A stretch of 64,000 nt of DNA from Pseudoalteromonas luteoviolacea S2607 (GTDB lineage Bacteria; Pseudomonadota; Gammaproteobacteria; Enterobacterales; Alteromonadaceae), in contig NZ_AUXV01000005.1 in the NCBI RefSeq assembly GCF_001625575.1, positions 49,245 to 113,244 of the forward strand, read 5' to 3'. The notes below the pieces were generated by a model that was not told where the DNA came from, made no database searches, and was given only the letters and a program-made list of their open reading frames with translations. Numbering within the stretch: position 1 is the first letter of the stretch; each line of letters begins with the position of its first letter. Shown here in pieces: positions 39,689-49,800 of the stretch. A program made the translations under genes and the position numbers.

Positions 39689-39737
39689 TTACCAAAAAAT
39701 TACCGTTAGTCTTGGCATTCTATATTTATAAGCGTTT

Positions 39738-39761
39738 AGATGTCTATACATCTTTAGATCT
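39738..39761. promoter_or_regulatory. MetJ-like tandem met-boxes between mtnK and mtnA
   Basis: AGATGTCT, ATACATCT and TTAGATCT are adjacent 8-mers matching the met-box consensus AGACGTCT at 7, 6 and 4 positions. MetJ binds tandem 8-bp boxes, so S-adenosylmethionine-loaded MetJ could repress mtnK and mtnA. The match is by eye. Confidence 0.55.
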
Positions 39762-39805
39762 TTATGTAGAATGCATGTAACGCATGGTTAGTTAGCAAGG
39801 CGAAA

Positions 39806-40822
39806 GTGAAAAATATGAAAGAGCTCATCGGTGCGAGTCTTAAATATCAAGCAGGCAAGGTTCAGGTCTTAGACCAATATCTATTACCTCATCAGGAAGT
39901 TTGGCATCATTGCCAAGATGTGGTGAGTATGCAAAACCTTATCAATAAGTTACAAGTTCGTGGTGCGCCATTAATCGGGCTAGCCGCCACCTTATTGGTA
40001 GCCTATCTCGCTGAGCAGGGCGCTGCGCGCGAGGAGCTCAACGAAGCAATTGATGCGTTGGAAGCGACCCGTCCTACGGCGGTGAATTTAAAACATTGTA
40101 TGGATTGTTTACGACAAGCACTGCAGCAACATGACTTCGCAGGCGCCATTGTGCAACTCGCAGAGCAGCTTTTTGAAGAAGATGTTGCGTTGTGCCAGCG
40201 TATCGGTGAGCATGGCGTGTCTCTAGTTGAAGCCGCAGATAATATTCTCACTCACTGCAATACAGGGGCTTTGGCCACAGCAGGGATCGGTACTGCGTTA
40301 GGAGTCATTTATACCGCGGCGCAAAAGTTTGGTGATATTCATGTGTGGGTTGATGAAACCCGACCTTTGTTGCAAGGTGGCCGTTTAACAGCTTACGAAC
40401 TCAAACGGTGGCAAATTCCCTACACGTTGCTATGCGACAGCATGGCTGCATCTTTAATGGCCGCTGGCAAAGTTGATAAAATATTTGTCGGAGCAGATCG
40501 CATTGCGGCAAATGGTGACTTTGCAAATAAAGTAGGTACCTATAATTTAGCAGTATTGGCTCAGTACCACGGCATCCCGTTTTATGTGGTGGCACCAAAG
40601 ACAACATTTGACGCTAAGTGTATACACGGTGGAGATATTGAGATTGAGTTACGCTGTACATCTGAAGTAACTGGGGTGAGTGGTAGTTTTGGAGAGTGCC
40701 AATGGGCACCAGATAATGCGCCTGTTTTTAATCCTGCATTTGATGTTACACCTGCAAGTCTTGTGACTGCTTGGGTATTTGATAGTGGTATCTATTACCA
40801 ACCCGAGTTTAGCGCAGTCTGA
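39806..40822 (+). CDS. mtnA: S-methyl-5-thioribose-1-phosphate isomerase
   Basis: The 338-residue enzyme has an eIF2B-alpha-like fold, with the catalytic Cys in [13 protein letters not shown] and Asp in [18 protein letters not shown]. It converts methylthioribose-1-phosphate to methylthioribulose-1-phosphate. The start is a GTG at 39806; the ATG three codons later (39815) is also possible. It is divergent from mtnK. Confidence 0.93.
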   Translation: MKNMKELIGASLKYQAGKVQVLDQYLLPHQEVWHHCQDVVSMQNLINKLQVRGAPLIGLAATLLVAYLAEQGAAREELNEAIDALEATRPTAVNLKHCMDCLRQALQQHDFAGAIVQLAEQLFEEDVALCQRIGEHGVSLVEAADNILTHCNTGALATAGIGTALGVIYTAAQKFGDIHVWVDETRPLLQGGRLTAYELKRWQIPYTLLCDSMAASLMAAGKVDKIFVGADRIAANGDFANKVGTYNLAVLAQYHGIPFYVVAPKTTFDAKCIHGGDIEIELRCTSEVTGVSGSFGECQWAPDNAPVFNPAFDVTPASLVTAWVFDSGIYYQPEFSAV

Positions 40823-40950
40823 AAAGCAACATAGAGAAAGTGATACAGGCAGACGATTTTGCGTTCTCTGTTGAATGATTGATTGGTAGTTTTTTTCCCT
40901 AACCATATGTAAAATTGGGCATCCAAATCTTATGTAAGGGACCCTAGATT

Positions 40951-42921
40951 ATGCTACGACTACTCTGTGTCATGGTACTGATTGGCACGACTTTTAGTGC
41001 TGTTGCAACACAGCAAACCCCTCCTGTCGAAACGACACTAATTCCCATAGAGCACTTTAGTAAAGGCAGTGAGTACACCAACGTAAAGCTGTCTCCAAGT
41101 GGCAAGTACATTAGTTATATTACAAAGATGGAAGGTAAAAATGTACTGGGCATTTTGCGGACCAAAGATTACGACATTGAGTCTGCAATTCGATTTGAAA
41201 GCAATGCTCAGGTCGGTGACTACCATTGGGTTAATGATGAACGATTGGTTATGGAAAAGGAATACGTCAAAGGCTGGACGGACGTCCCTTATTATTACGG
41301 TGAACTATTCAGTATTAATGCAAATGGAAGGTCAGGGCGCTATGTAGTTGGCTATCAAGGAGGAAGTCAAACGGGTACTCGGATACAAAAAGGTACAGCA
41401 TTGGAAGGCACGTCATATGTATTGGACCCACTTATTAATGATGATCGTCATATGTTGATTCTGACTTACCCTTGGACTGGAGCGGCAGAGCCCGTGACGA
41501 AAGTGTATAAGGTCAATGTTAAATCTGGGAAGCGTACTGTTGTAACGCGAGCGCCAAAGAAGAACGCAGATTTTCTAACTGATCATGAAGGGAATGTCCG
41601 TTTTGCGACCGCAACAAATGACTTTGTTACCGGTGAAATTTATCAAAAAATCAAAGGGGAAAGTGGCTGGCATACCCTAGAGTTAAAGACGCCTTTGCAA
41701 AATATGCGGTTACATGCACTGGATGGCAGCGGCGACGGGCTTTATGTCACAGGCTCTGAAAAAGGCGAACCTGATGGTCTGTATAAGCTTTCACTGTCGA
41801 CGCAAGAACTGTCCTTAATCTATCAAGATAAAGACGTTTCCCCGAGCAAAATATGGGTTGACCCGGTAAGTAAAAAGTTATTCGCTATCGAGCTAGACCC
41901 CGGTTATCCAACTTACGCATTTACTGATGAGAATGTACCATTAAGTACGAGTATTAAATCGCTCTTGCAAAGTATAGAAGGCCATCAGCTTCGTCTTATC
42001 AGTTCAACTCGTAGTGGTGACAAGCATTTGGTACTGGCTACTAACGACCGTAATCCTGGTGACTATTATCTATATGATCAAACAAAGAAAAAGCTGCAAT
42101 ATTTATTTTCTACGCGTATCTGGATAGATCCAGCCCGAATGGCAGAAACCAAGCCGATTAAGTTTAAGAGTCGCGATGGCATGGAAATTCATGGTTACTT
42201 AACCTTGCCAAATAACAAAACACATAAAAACTTACCGTTGGTGGTCATGCCGCATGGTGGCCCCCATGGTCCCAGAGATTACTGGGATTATGATACGGAA
42301 TCTCAACTACTAGCGAGTCGGGGTATGGCGGTACTCAGAGTGAACTTTAGAGGTTCTGGTGGGTATGGGATGAATTTCGAGTTTGCGGGGCATCAAGAGT
42401 GGGGCCGCAAAATTCAGTATGATATCTTAGATGGCGTCGACTTTGTTGTCGCTGAGGGGTACGCAAACCCAGAAAATATGTGCATTATGGGTTCCAGCTT
42501 TGGCGGCTATTCAGCGATGCAAAGCGCCATCATTGCTCCAGATAAGTTTCAATGTGCAATTGGCGTCGTTGGCATTTACGACTTACCCATGATGTTTGAA
42601 GAGGGTGATACGTCAAGGCTCCGGTCTGGCATTCAATTTTTGAAAACTGTTTTAGGTGAAGACGAAAAGACTTTAGTGCAATTTTCACCAGCACGTAATG
42701 CAGACAAGATAAATGCACCTGTATTAATTGTGCATGGCGGCGATGATGAGCGAGCCCCGATAGAACATGCAGAAGCAATGGTTAATGCATTGAAAAAGGC
42801 TAAAAAGCCTTACGAGTATTATTTGCTAGAGAACGAAGGACATGGTTTTTATAAAGCTCAGCACCGCTTGGCTTACTATCAAACCGTATTGGCCTTTTTA
42901 GATAAACATCTGGCGCTTTAA
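40951..42921 (+). CDS. S9C-family prolyl oligopeptidase-like peptidase, secreted
   Basis: The 656-residue protein has a signal peptide (MLRLLCVMVLIGTTFSAVAT), a beta-propeller (about 30-380) and an alpha/beta-hydrolase domain. The catalytic triad is Ser516 in GSSFGGYS, Asp599 in HGGDDERAP and His631 in ENEGHGF; HGGPHGPRD forms the oxyanion region. It resembles dipeptidyl/acylaminoacyl peptidases. It lies between mtnA and mtnDCB but has no obvious role in methionine salvage. Confidence 0.88.
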   Translation: MLRLLCVMVLIGTTFSAVATQQTPPVETTLIPIEHFSKGSEYTNVKLSPSGKYISYITKMEGKNVLGILRTKDYDIESAIRFESNAQVGDYHWVNDERLVMEKEYVKGWTDVPYYYGELFSINANGRSGRYVVGYQGGSQTGTRIQKGTALEGTSYVLDPLINDDRHMLILTYPWTGAAEPVTKVYKVNVKSGKRTVVTRAPKKNADFLTDHEGNVRFATATNDFVTGEIYQKIKGESGWHTLELKTPLQNMRLHALDGSGDGLYVTGSEKGEPDGLYKLSLSTQELSLIYQDKDVSPSKIWVDPVSKKLFAIELDPGYPTYAFTDENVPLSTSIKSLLQSIEGHQLRLISSTRSGDKHLVLATNDRNPGDYYLYDQTKKKLQYLFSTRIWIDPARMAETKPIKFKSRDGMEIHGYLTLPNNKTHKNLPLVVMPHGGPHGPRDYWDYDTESQLLASRGMAVLRVNFRGSGGYGMNFEFAGHQEWGRKIQYDILDGVDFVVAEGYANPENMCIMGSSFGGYSAMQSAIIAPDKFQCAIGVVGIYDLPMMFEEGDTSRLRSGIQFLKTVLGEDEKTLVQFSPARNADKINAPVLIVHGGDDERAPIEHAEAMVNALKKAKKPYEYYLLENEGHGFYKAQHRLAYYQTVLAFLDKHLAL

Positions 42922-42955
42922 TCGCATTTCATTCTTGCGACTAAAGCTATGGAAG

Positions 42956-42981
42956 TGCGCTACTGATGGATTGGTAGCGCA
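42956..42981. terminator. Hairpin between convergent peptidase and mtnD
   Basis: TGCGCTAC and GTAGCGCA form an 8-bp perfect stem with a 10-nt loop. It lacks a T-tract on either strand, so its termination strength is doubtful. Confidence 0.4.
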
Positions 42982-42991
42982 TCGTCTAAAC

Positions 42992-43534
42992 TTAGTCTAG
43001 TAGTGGGAAAAGCGTCGCTATGTTTGAGCCCGTTTCCTTGGCCACCCAACCTTCTGTGTTATTGAATAAACGAATGGCGGTAAATTCGGGATCACTGCCC
43101 ATATCAAACCAATGGGGTGTGTTTTCTGGCACTGAAATTAAATCGCCTTGCTGGCAAAGTACTTGATACACTTTACTCCCTATATGAAGGCAAAATAGCC
43201 CTTGTCCAGCAACAAAAAAACGCACTTCATCTTCACTGTGGGTGTGCTCGAATAAAAACTTTTCTCTTAAACTCGCAGCATCTGGGTTACCTCTTCGCAA
43301 GGCAATGACATCTACCGTTTGATATCCTCCAAGCTGTTTCAGGCGGATGATGTCGTTGTTATACGCATGCAATATTTCCGAATCTAGAGCGTTAGCGGCC
43401 AGCTCTTTTGTTGCTTGCCACTGCTCAAAATGTACACCAACAGCCTCTAACTCAGCAGCAATGGCTGCAGGTTCACTGCTCTCAAAAAGCAGTTCTGTGG
43501 GGTGTTTATCATGGTAGATATGTAATTGGCTCAT
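42992..43534 (-). CDS. mtnD: Acireductone dioxygenase
   Basis: The 180-residue cupin carries the metal ligands in HTHSEDEVRFF and HWFDMG. It oxidises the acireductone to 2-keto-4-methylthiobutyrate with iron, or to other products with nickel. It directly follows mtnC on the minus strand with no gap, so the mtnB-mtnC-mtnD operon is tight. Confidence 0.95.
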   Translation of the reverse strand: MSQLHIYHDKHPTELLFESSEPAAIAAELEAVGVHFEQWQATKELAANALDSEILHAYNNDIIRLKQLGGYQTVDVIALRRGNPDAASLREKFLFEHTHSEDEVRFFVAGQGLFCLHIGSKVYQVLCQQGDLISVPENTPHWFDMGSDPEFTAIRLFNNTEGWVAKETGSNIATLFPLLD

Positions 43535-44218
43535 TTATACTCTCTCACTGTCAAACTGCTCAAAACTGGCTATGAATGGGTGTTCTTGGCTTTGTGACTG
43601 GTTATCTCGCCAGAGTTGTAAGGTTTGCAATCCGGCTTTTTTAGCTGCATCCAGCTCTTCGACGACATCACTGAGAAATAGAACTTCATGAGATTCGAAC
43701 GGGATCTGGTTAATGATGTTCTGATAAGACGACGAAGACTGTTTGTGGCCAACTTTTGTATCAAAATAGTCGGTAAATAGTGGGCGAATATCGCCGTAGT
43801 CCGAATGGGCAAACAATAACTGTTGTGCCTTTACAGAACCCGAAGAGTACACATAAAGCTTTGTGCCTGCTTGATGCTGTTGTTGTAAGTATTGATAAGC
43901 ATCTGGATAGATATGACCCGTAAAGTGGCCTTGTTGATAACCCGTTTGCCAGATTAACCCCTGTAACTGCTTGAGCGGTGTTACCTTTAAATCCTCTTTT
44001 ATCCAGCTTAGTAAGTTATCGATGACGATATTTAAATTTGCCGTTGGTTGGGCAATTTCATGCCTGACGGCGTCAAGTTGGGCTTTTACAAGCTCATCGC
44101 TGTCATTTTGACGCACGAATGCTGGTAAGTGTTCGGCAGCATAGGGAAAAAGTACATCCTTGACGAAGGATATGCGTGTGATGGTTCCTTCGATATCTGT
44201 CAGAATAGCTTTGATCAT
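43535..44218 (-). CDS. mtnC: Enolase-phosphatase E1
   Basis: The 227-residue HAD-family protein starts with the nucleophile motif LTDIEGTITRISFVKDVLFPYA and has FLSDVVEELDAAKKAGL near its end. It performs enolisation and dephosphorylation in methionine salvage. It overlaps mtnB by 4 bp and abuts mtnD. Confidence 0.95.
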   Translation of the reverse strand: MIKAILTDIEGTITRISFVKDVLFPYAAEHLPAFVRQNDSDELVKAQLDAVRHEIAQPTANLNIVIDNLLSWIKEDLKVTPLKQLQGLIWQTGYQQGHFTGHIYPDAYQYLQQQHQAGTKLYVYSSGSVKAQQLLFAHSDYGDIRPLFTDYFDTKVGHKQSSSSYQNIINQIPFESHEVLFLSDVVEELDAAKKAGLQTLQLWRDNQSQSQEHPFIASFEQFDSERV

Positions 44219-44832
44219 TTAGTCGACCCCTCTAATTTTATTCTTTCTAGCTCACAGGCAAACAAGAATTCTAACCCTTCAATATGACGGCGTGTTTCGA
44301 AAACACTGTTGCCTAAGGCGTATAAACCGTGACCACGGATCAAAACACCATGACGAATAGGGTCAGCTTGATGATGTTTAGCGACCCGCTCGGCAAGTGC
44401 TGAAATATCTTGGTCATTGTCAAAAATGGCAATGGAGAGCGTGTCTAGGTGGCTATGAATGCCTGCGAGAGATTTTTGCATTTCATAACCTGTGACGGTA
44501 AATCGTTCGCCACTGATAAATCGAGAGAGCACCGTCGCTGCCACCGAATGTGTATGCAAGATACACCCTGAATTGGGCTGTAATTCATAGAGTTTTAGAT
44601 GGAGCGCGGTCTCTGCTGAGGGCTTTCCATCTCCCGATATGATATTACCTGATTGATCTAGCTCTAAAAATTGCTCTGGTGTTAATTGCCCCTTGTCAAA
44701 CCCACTGGCCGTGACCACGAATCCATTATCTGTTTTAATGGAGAAATTACCGCCAGTTGCGGGGACCCAACCTTGTTGGCTTACCCAGCGACCAGCATCA
44801 ATAAGCGCTTGTTTTGCTGCCTTTGTTTGCAT
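44215..44832 (-). CDS. mtnB: Methylthioribulose-1-phosphate dehydratase
   Basis: The 205-residue class II aldolase-type protein has the zinc ligands in HTHSVAATVLS and RGHGLYALG. It dehydrates methylthioribulose-1-phosphate. It leads the mtnBCD operon; MetJ-like boxes lie 20-40 bp upstream. Confidence 0.94.
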   Translation of the reverse strand: MQTKAAKQALIDAGRWVSQQGWVPATGGNFSIKTDNGFVVTASGFDKGQLTPEQFLELDQSGNIISGDGKPSAETALHLKLYELQPNSGCILHTHSVAATVLSRFISGERFTVTGYEMQKSLAGIHSHLDTLSIAIFDNDQDISALAERVAKHHQADPIRHGVLIRGHGLYALGNSVFETRRHIEGLEFLFACELERIKLEGSTK

Positions 44833-44854
44833 ATTCGATCTACCTAAAAGGTTT

Positions 44855-44870
44855 GGACGGCTATACTTCT
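44855..44870. promoter_or_regulatory. MetJ-like boxes between mtnB and the aminotransferase
   Basis: GGACGGCT and ATACTTCT are adjacent 8-mers matching the met-box consensus AGACGTCT at 6 of 8 positions each. They lie in the 97-bp divergent promoter of mtnBCD and the aminotransferase gene. Confidence 0.5.
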
Positions 44871-44929
44871 ATTTGAGGCAATGATAGCATCGCTTTAACG
44901 CCTACGCCATAATCAAAAAGAGACACAGG

Positions 44930-46069
44930 ATGGAAAGTAAATTACCGAGTGTTGGTACCAGTATATTTAGCAAAATGACAGGCCTTGCTAATGCACACAA
45001 CGCCTTGAATTTATCACAAGGATTCCCTGAATTTGATGCACCTGAACGATTGAAGTCTGCTTTAGCCAACTACACAGCGACTGGCCACAACCAATATGCG
45101 CCTTCGCCAGGTGTGGCGTCATTACAGCAAGAGATCGCGGCTCTGATTGCGCGTAAATACGACCAAGTGATTGATGCTCAAGCACAGGTGACCATTACGG
45201 CTGGTGCAACAGAGGCCCTGTTTGTGGCTATTCAATCGCTGGTCAGGGAAGGGGATGAAGTCATCGTGTTTGATCCTGCTTATGACTCTTACCGACCTGC
45301 GGTGGAACTTGCTGGAGGCAAAACAATTCACATTCCGCTATACGCGCCGGACTACCAGATTAACTGGCAAGATGTTAGCGATAAGGTGACGGCAAAAACA
45401 CGCGCTATCATTATCAATACGCCTCATAACCCCAGTGCGAAAATGCTGAAGCAGGCTGACTTTAAAGCGTTAAAAGCACTCGTTGAAGAGCATGATTTAT
45501 ATGTGATAAGTGATGAAGTTTACGAGCATATTACGTTTGATGAGCAGCCTCACCTAAGCGTCTTGCGTGATGCAGCGTTGTTACAGCGTAGTTTTGTGGT
45601 ATCCAGTTTTGGTAAAACGTTTCATTGTACAGGGTGGAAGATGGGCTACTGCGTGGCGCCCCCTGTACTGGCGCAAGAATTCAGAAAGATCCACCAGTTT
45701 GTCAACTTCTCAAGTTTCACGCCAGCACAATTGGCGCTTGCTGATATGCTCAAGTATGAGCCGAATCATGTGGACGAGCTGGCGCCGTTTTATCAACAAA
45801 AGCGCGACCAATTAGTCGCAGCACTAGAGTCGAGTCGATTAAAAATACTCCCTAGTGAGGGCACGTACTTTTTATTATTAGATTACAGCGCTATTTCTAC
45901 CTTAAATGACGTTGAGTTTTGTCAGCAGCTAGTGGAAGAGCATGGGGTTGCCGCAATTCCGCTCAGTGTTTTTTATGATTCACCGTGTGAAGATCGCGTG
46001 ATACGACTGTGTTTTGCTAAGGAGTCAGCGACCCTCATCGCTGCGGCGGAGAAGTTATGTCGACTCTAA
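44930..46069 (+). CDS. Methionine/glutamine-type aminotransferase (YbdL-like)
   Basis: The 379-residue fold-type I PLP enzyme has the Schiff-base Lys in SSFGKTFHCTGWKMGY and the N-terminal NLSQGFPEFDAPE of the KAT/YbdL group. Such enzymes use 2-keto-4-methylthiobutyrate as acceptor and glutamine or aromatic amino acids as donor, matching the last salvage step. The gene is divergent from mtnB and its end overlaps the next gene by 13 bp. Confidence 0.9.
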   Translation: MESKLPSVGTSIFSKMTGLANAHNALNLSQGFPEFDAPERLKSALANYTATGHNQYAPSPGVASLQQEIAALIARKYDQVIDAQAQVTITAGATEALFVAIQSLVREGDEVIVFDPAYDSYRPAVELAGGKTIHIPLYAPDYQINWQDVSDKVTAKTRAIIINTPHNPSAKMLKQADFKALKALVEEHDLYVISDEVYEHITFDEQPHLSVLRDAALLQRSFVVSSFGKTFHCTGWKMGYCVAPPVLAQEFRKIHQFVNFSSFTPAQLALADMLKYEPNHVDELAPFYQQKRDQLVAALESSRLKILPSEGTYFLLLDYSAISTLNDVEFCQQLVEEHGVAAIPLSVFYDSPCEDRVIRLCFAKESATLIAAAEKLCRL

Positions 46070-46845
46070 CAGTGAGCCTTGTCCAATATGATATTGAATG
46101 GTTAAGTCCAGAACATAATTTCAAAAAAATAGAGCGTTTAACGGCACAGCTTGAGCCTTGTGATTTATTGCTTTTACCTGAAACCTTTGCCACAGGGTTT
46201 GCATTGAAGGAACATACTGATGAGTTTGCAGACCCCGCACTGACATTTATGCGCGCATTAGCAGCGCAGCATAATTGTGTTGTGGCTGGCTCCGTACTGG
46301 TCTCAGAGGATGACAAAAAAGCGAATCGCTTTTATTGGTGCTGGCCGCCAGCGCTAAACGAAGAAACTGGTCGTGTTGAATATTACGATAAACGCCATTT
46401 ATTTTGCCTAGGCAATGAAGGGGATTATGTGTCTGCAGGCCATGACCGTAAGGTCTTTGAAATCGGCGACTTTAAAATTTTGCCGCAAGTTTGCTACGAC
46501 TTAAGATTCCCTGTGTTTCAGCGTAACAAGAACGATTATGATGTGATGGTCAATGTTGCCAACTGGCCAGCAGCGCGTCGCTTTGCTTGGGATACGTTAC
46601 TGCGTGCACGAGCAATAGAAAATCAATGTTATGTGCTGGCCAATAACCGTATTGGTGAGGATGGATATGGTACTGCACACAATGGTGGCACGGTTGCGCT
46701 AGATTACCTTGGCCAGTCATTGTCACAAGTGCCTGATGATCAAGTTGGTGTGATAACAACGACTTTATCTAAAGATGCATTGGCAAAGTTCAGGTCACAA
46801 TTTCCAGCACACTTAGATGCAGATAACTTTCAGTTAGAATTGTAA
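46057..46845 (+). CDS. Nitrilase-family omega-amidase (YafV-like)
   Basis: The 262-residue protein has the carbon-nitrogen hydrolase triad in LLLPETFATGF (Glu), YYDKRHLF (Lys) and PQVCYDLRFP (Cys). YafV-type enzymes hydrolyse 2-oxoglutaramate, the by-product of glutamine transamination. The 13-bp overlap with the aminotransferase gene supports coupling of the two reactions and links it to methionine salvage. Confidence 0.9.
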   Translation: MSTLTVSLVQYDIEWLSPEHNFKKIERLTAQLEPCDLLLLPETFATGFALKEHTDEFADPALTFMRALAAQHNCVVAGSVLVSEDDKKANRFYWCWPPALNEETGRVEYYDKRHLFCLGNEGDYVSAGHDRKVFEIGDFKILPQVCYDLRFPVFQRNKNDYDVMVNVANWPAARRFAWDTLLRARAIENQCYVLANNRIGEDGYGTAHNGGTVALDYLGQSLSQVPDDQVGVITTTLSKDALAKFRSQFPAHLDADNFQLEL

Positions 46846-46850
46846 GCCGA

Positions 46851-46878
46851 ATTTGGGCCAGCACTGGCTGGCCCAAAT
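46851..46878. terminator. Perfect hairpin between convergent amidase and chemoreceptor genes
   Basis: ATTTGGGCCAGC and GCTGGCCCAAAT form a 12-bp perfect stem with the loop ACTG. There is no long T-tract on either side, but its position between convergent stop codons suggests a shared terminator or 3' end stabiliser. Confidence 0.6.
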
Positions 46879-46886
46879 ATGTTCAA

Positions 46887-49800
46887 CTAAGGCGTGTTAT
46901 ATTGATGTACAAGCAATTCTTGGTTGCCTGTTGTCAGTGATGTATTGTACGCACAGTCATCTTGTTCAGGTAACGTGAAATAACCCAGCAGTTGTTTCAT
47001 TTCACTGGCTTGCATTGCCATACGCTTAGCGGCGGCCATGGTTTCTTCAGTAATGGCTGAGTTTTCCTGAATAAGGTCAGTCAACCTTTGAACCACGATA
47101 TCCACTTCTTTTATCGCTTGCTGCTGCGTGAGTGTTGAACGATTAATACTGACGATATTTTCGTTCACATCGGCTACTGCCAGTACGATATGATCTAGTT
47201 TTTGTCCCGAGCTGTTTGCCAGTGTGGTCCCTTGCTGCACCTTATCGTTACTGTTCGCAATAATCTCTTTAATTTGTTTTGCAGAAGCCGCACTTCTACC
47301 TGCAAGCTCTCTTACTTCATTGGCAACAACCGCAAACCCTCGGCCATTTTCACCTGCTCGCGCTGCTTCAACCGCCGCGTTAAGTGCCAGTAAGTTAGTC
47401 TGAAATGCCAGTTCATCGATGACAGAAACAATTTCGTTAATGTCTTTACTCGCAGTATTGACTTCATTAATTGCGTTAACGGTATCTTTTGAGAGCACGC
47501 CACCTTCTTTGGCGATAACTTGGGCATTATCAGATTTGCTCACCGCAGTTTCTGATTGTTCAGCCACTAGAGTAAGCTCTTCAAGCATGTGGCCTGTGCT
47601 GGCACTGGCTTGCTCCAAGTTGGATGCCTGTTCTTCGGTTCTGCGACTGATTTCTGTATTACTGGCGGCAATTTCACCTGCACTGTGCGTCACTAAATTT
47701 GCTGCGCTTTGGATGCCTTCAATGACCTCTGTGAGTTTACGGGTTGTGGTCTTCACGTCTTGCTGTAAGGTTGCAAAGACCCCTTCGTATTGCCCTTCTA
47801 TTGATTCACAGAGGTTTCCTTTGGCGATTGCACTGAGGCTGTCTGTGACCGCATGGATGGCATTTGATATGGTATCAATGGAGCTATTCACATCGGATTT
47901 GAGTTGCAATAGTTGGCCTTGCAGTGGCGAGTCAATTTTTTGCGAAAAATCACCGCTACTCATCGCTGCCATGACGCTAGCAAGCTCTTCGATGACTCGA
48001 TTAAGGTTGTTCACAGTATTGTTTATGTCATTTTTGAGTGTTGCCAACTGCCCTTGAAGGGGAGAGCTAATGGTTCTGTCAAAGCGCCCATGGCTAATTG
48101 CCATCATCACTGAAGAGATCTCACTCATTGCTTTATCCAGACTGTCCACGGATAAATTGATACTCGATTTTAGATCTGCTAATTGACCCTTAGCTGGCAC
48201 ATTGATTGGGTGTTTAAAGTCGCCTTCACTGACAGCAGTCATCGTGCTGCCAATGGCTTTGATTATGGCCTCTAGGTTGTCCATACTGCGATTCGTATCG
48301 GCTTTCAATTGTTCAAGTTGACCAGAAAGGGGTAACTCAATACGTTTTGAAAAGTCGCCACTGCGAATAGCAGCCATCGTATGGTTTAGTTCGTCGATAG
48401 CGCCACTTAGGCTCAAAATGGAGTTATTAACGCTGTCTTTTAAGCGTGCCAAATTACCCTTGGCGTCGACAGTGACCTGCTGTTTAAATTCACCCTGTTC
48501 GACATAGGTCATGACATTAATAATGTCGTTCATGGTATCGTCAATGGACGTAACCGAGCGATTAATGTTGTTTTTTAAGAGATCTAAATCTCCGCTTAAG
48601 TTTGCAGTAATATGTTGATTAAATTGACCTTTAGCCATAGTTTGAATAACCAGGTTAATTTCTTTCAATGCAGTTTGCAGGCTAGTTGAACATTCGTTGG
48701 TGGCTTCTTTAAGCGTATTGAGCTCGCCTTTACAAGGGGCGCTAATACGGTCACAAAACTTACCTTTGGCCATCTGATTGAGCACTCTGTTGGCTTCGGA
48801 AATCGACAGCTGTAGGGCATCTAGCAGTGAATTAAACGCCTGTGCGCTTTGCCCTATTTCATCCTGTGAATCGACTTTTGCACGCAGAGAAAAGTCCCCT
48901 TTGCTTTGTACTTCACGCATGGTATTCACCAAATTATGTACTGGGCGAGTAAGGGTACGTGAAAACCAAATAGCAATTAAGATGATCAAGATGGCACTGA
49001 CAACCATAACAATGGCCATGGTTTGTCGCAGCGCACTGACTGTTGCAAATGCCTCAGCTTCGTCTATTTCGGCTAGCAATGCCCAACGCACATCAAAGAC
49101 TTCCATATTACTATACGCAGACAATACCGGGTTGCCATTATAGTCGGTCACGACCTTCTGACCTTGCTTGCCTTGCATGGCAAGTTGAAACGCTTCCGTT
49201 TTTATGGTGCCTTTATCTGGGTTAGAGAACGAGGCGATAACGGAATGATGAACAGGGTCAAGGAATGAATCTGAGCGCATAAGGCCTTCTGGGCCAACTA
49301 AATAAGTTTCGCCACTTTGGCCCAGCCCATGGCGTTCTGTCATGATCTCATTAAGTGCGTCAATGGAGAGCTGAAAAATTAAAGTGGCCTGCGATACACC
49401 ATCAAAGTCTAAAGTAATAGCAATAAAACTGGCAGGGGCATTATAGGAAGGAAGATAGGGTTCATAATCAGCAAAAATGGCTTCATCTTGTTCAATTAAC
49501 GCACTGGTAAATGCATTGGCGATATTACTATTGGCAAAAGGACCATCAGTGAGAGAAGTGGCAAAATCCACTTCTTTAAAAACAGAGTAGACAATGTTTC
49601 CACTGTAGTTATCGACTAAAAAAATATCATATAGCTCGTAGACTTCGGCGATCTCTTTAAAAAAGTCATGATGACGCTGATGGACAATGTCGTACATATC
49701 TAAATGACCCGTTTTTTTTAACGCGACTTTTTCTCCTAGTGGGTTCGGGTTGTCTGCGAGATAACGTGTCTGTAGCTCAATACTTTGTAGTGACAGTGGG

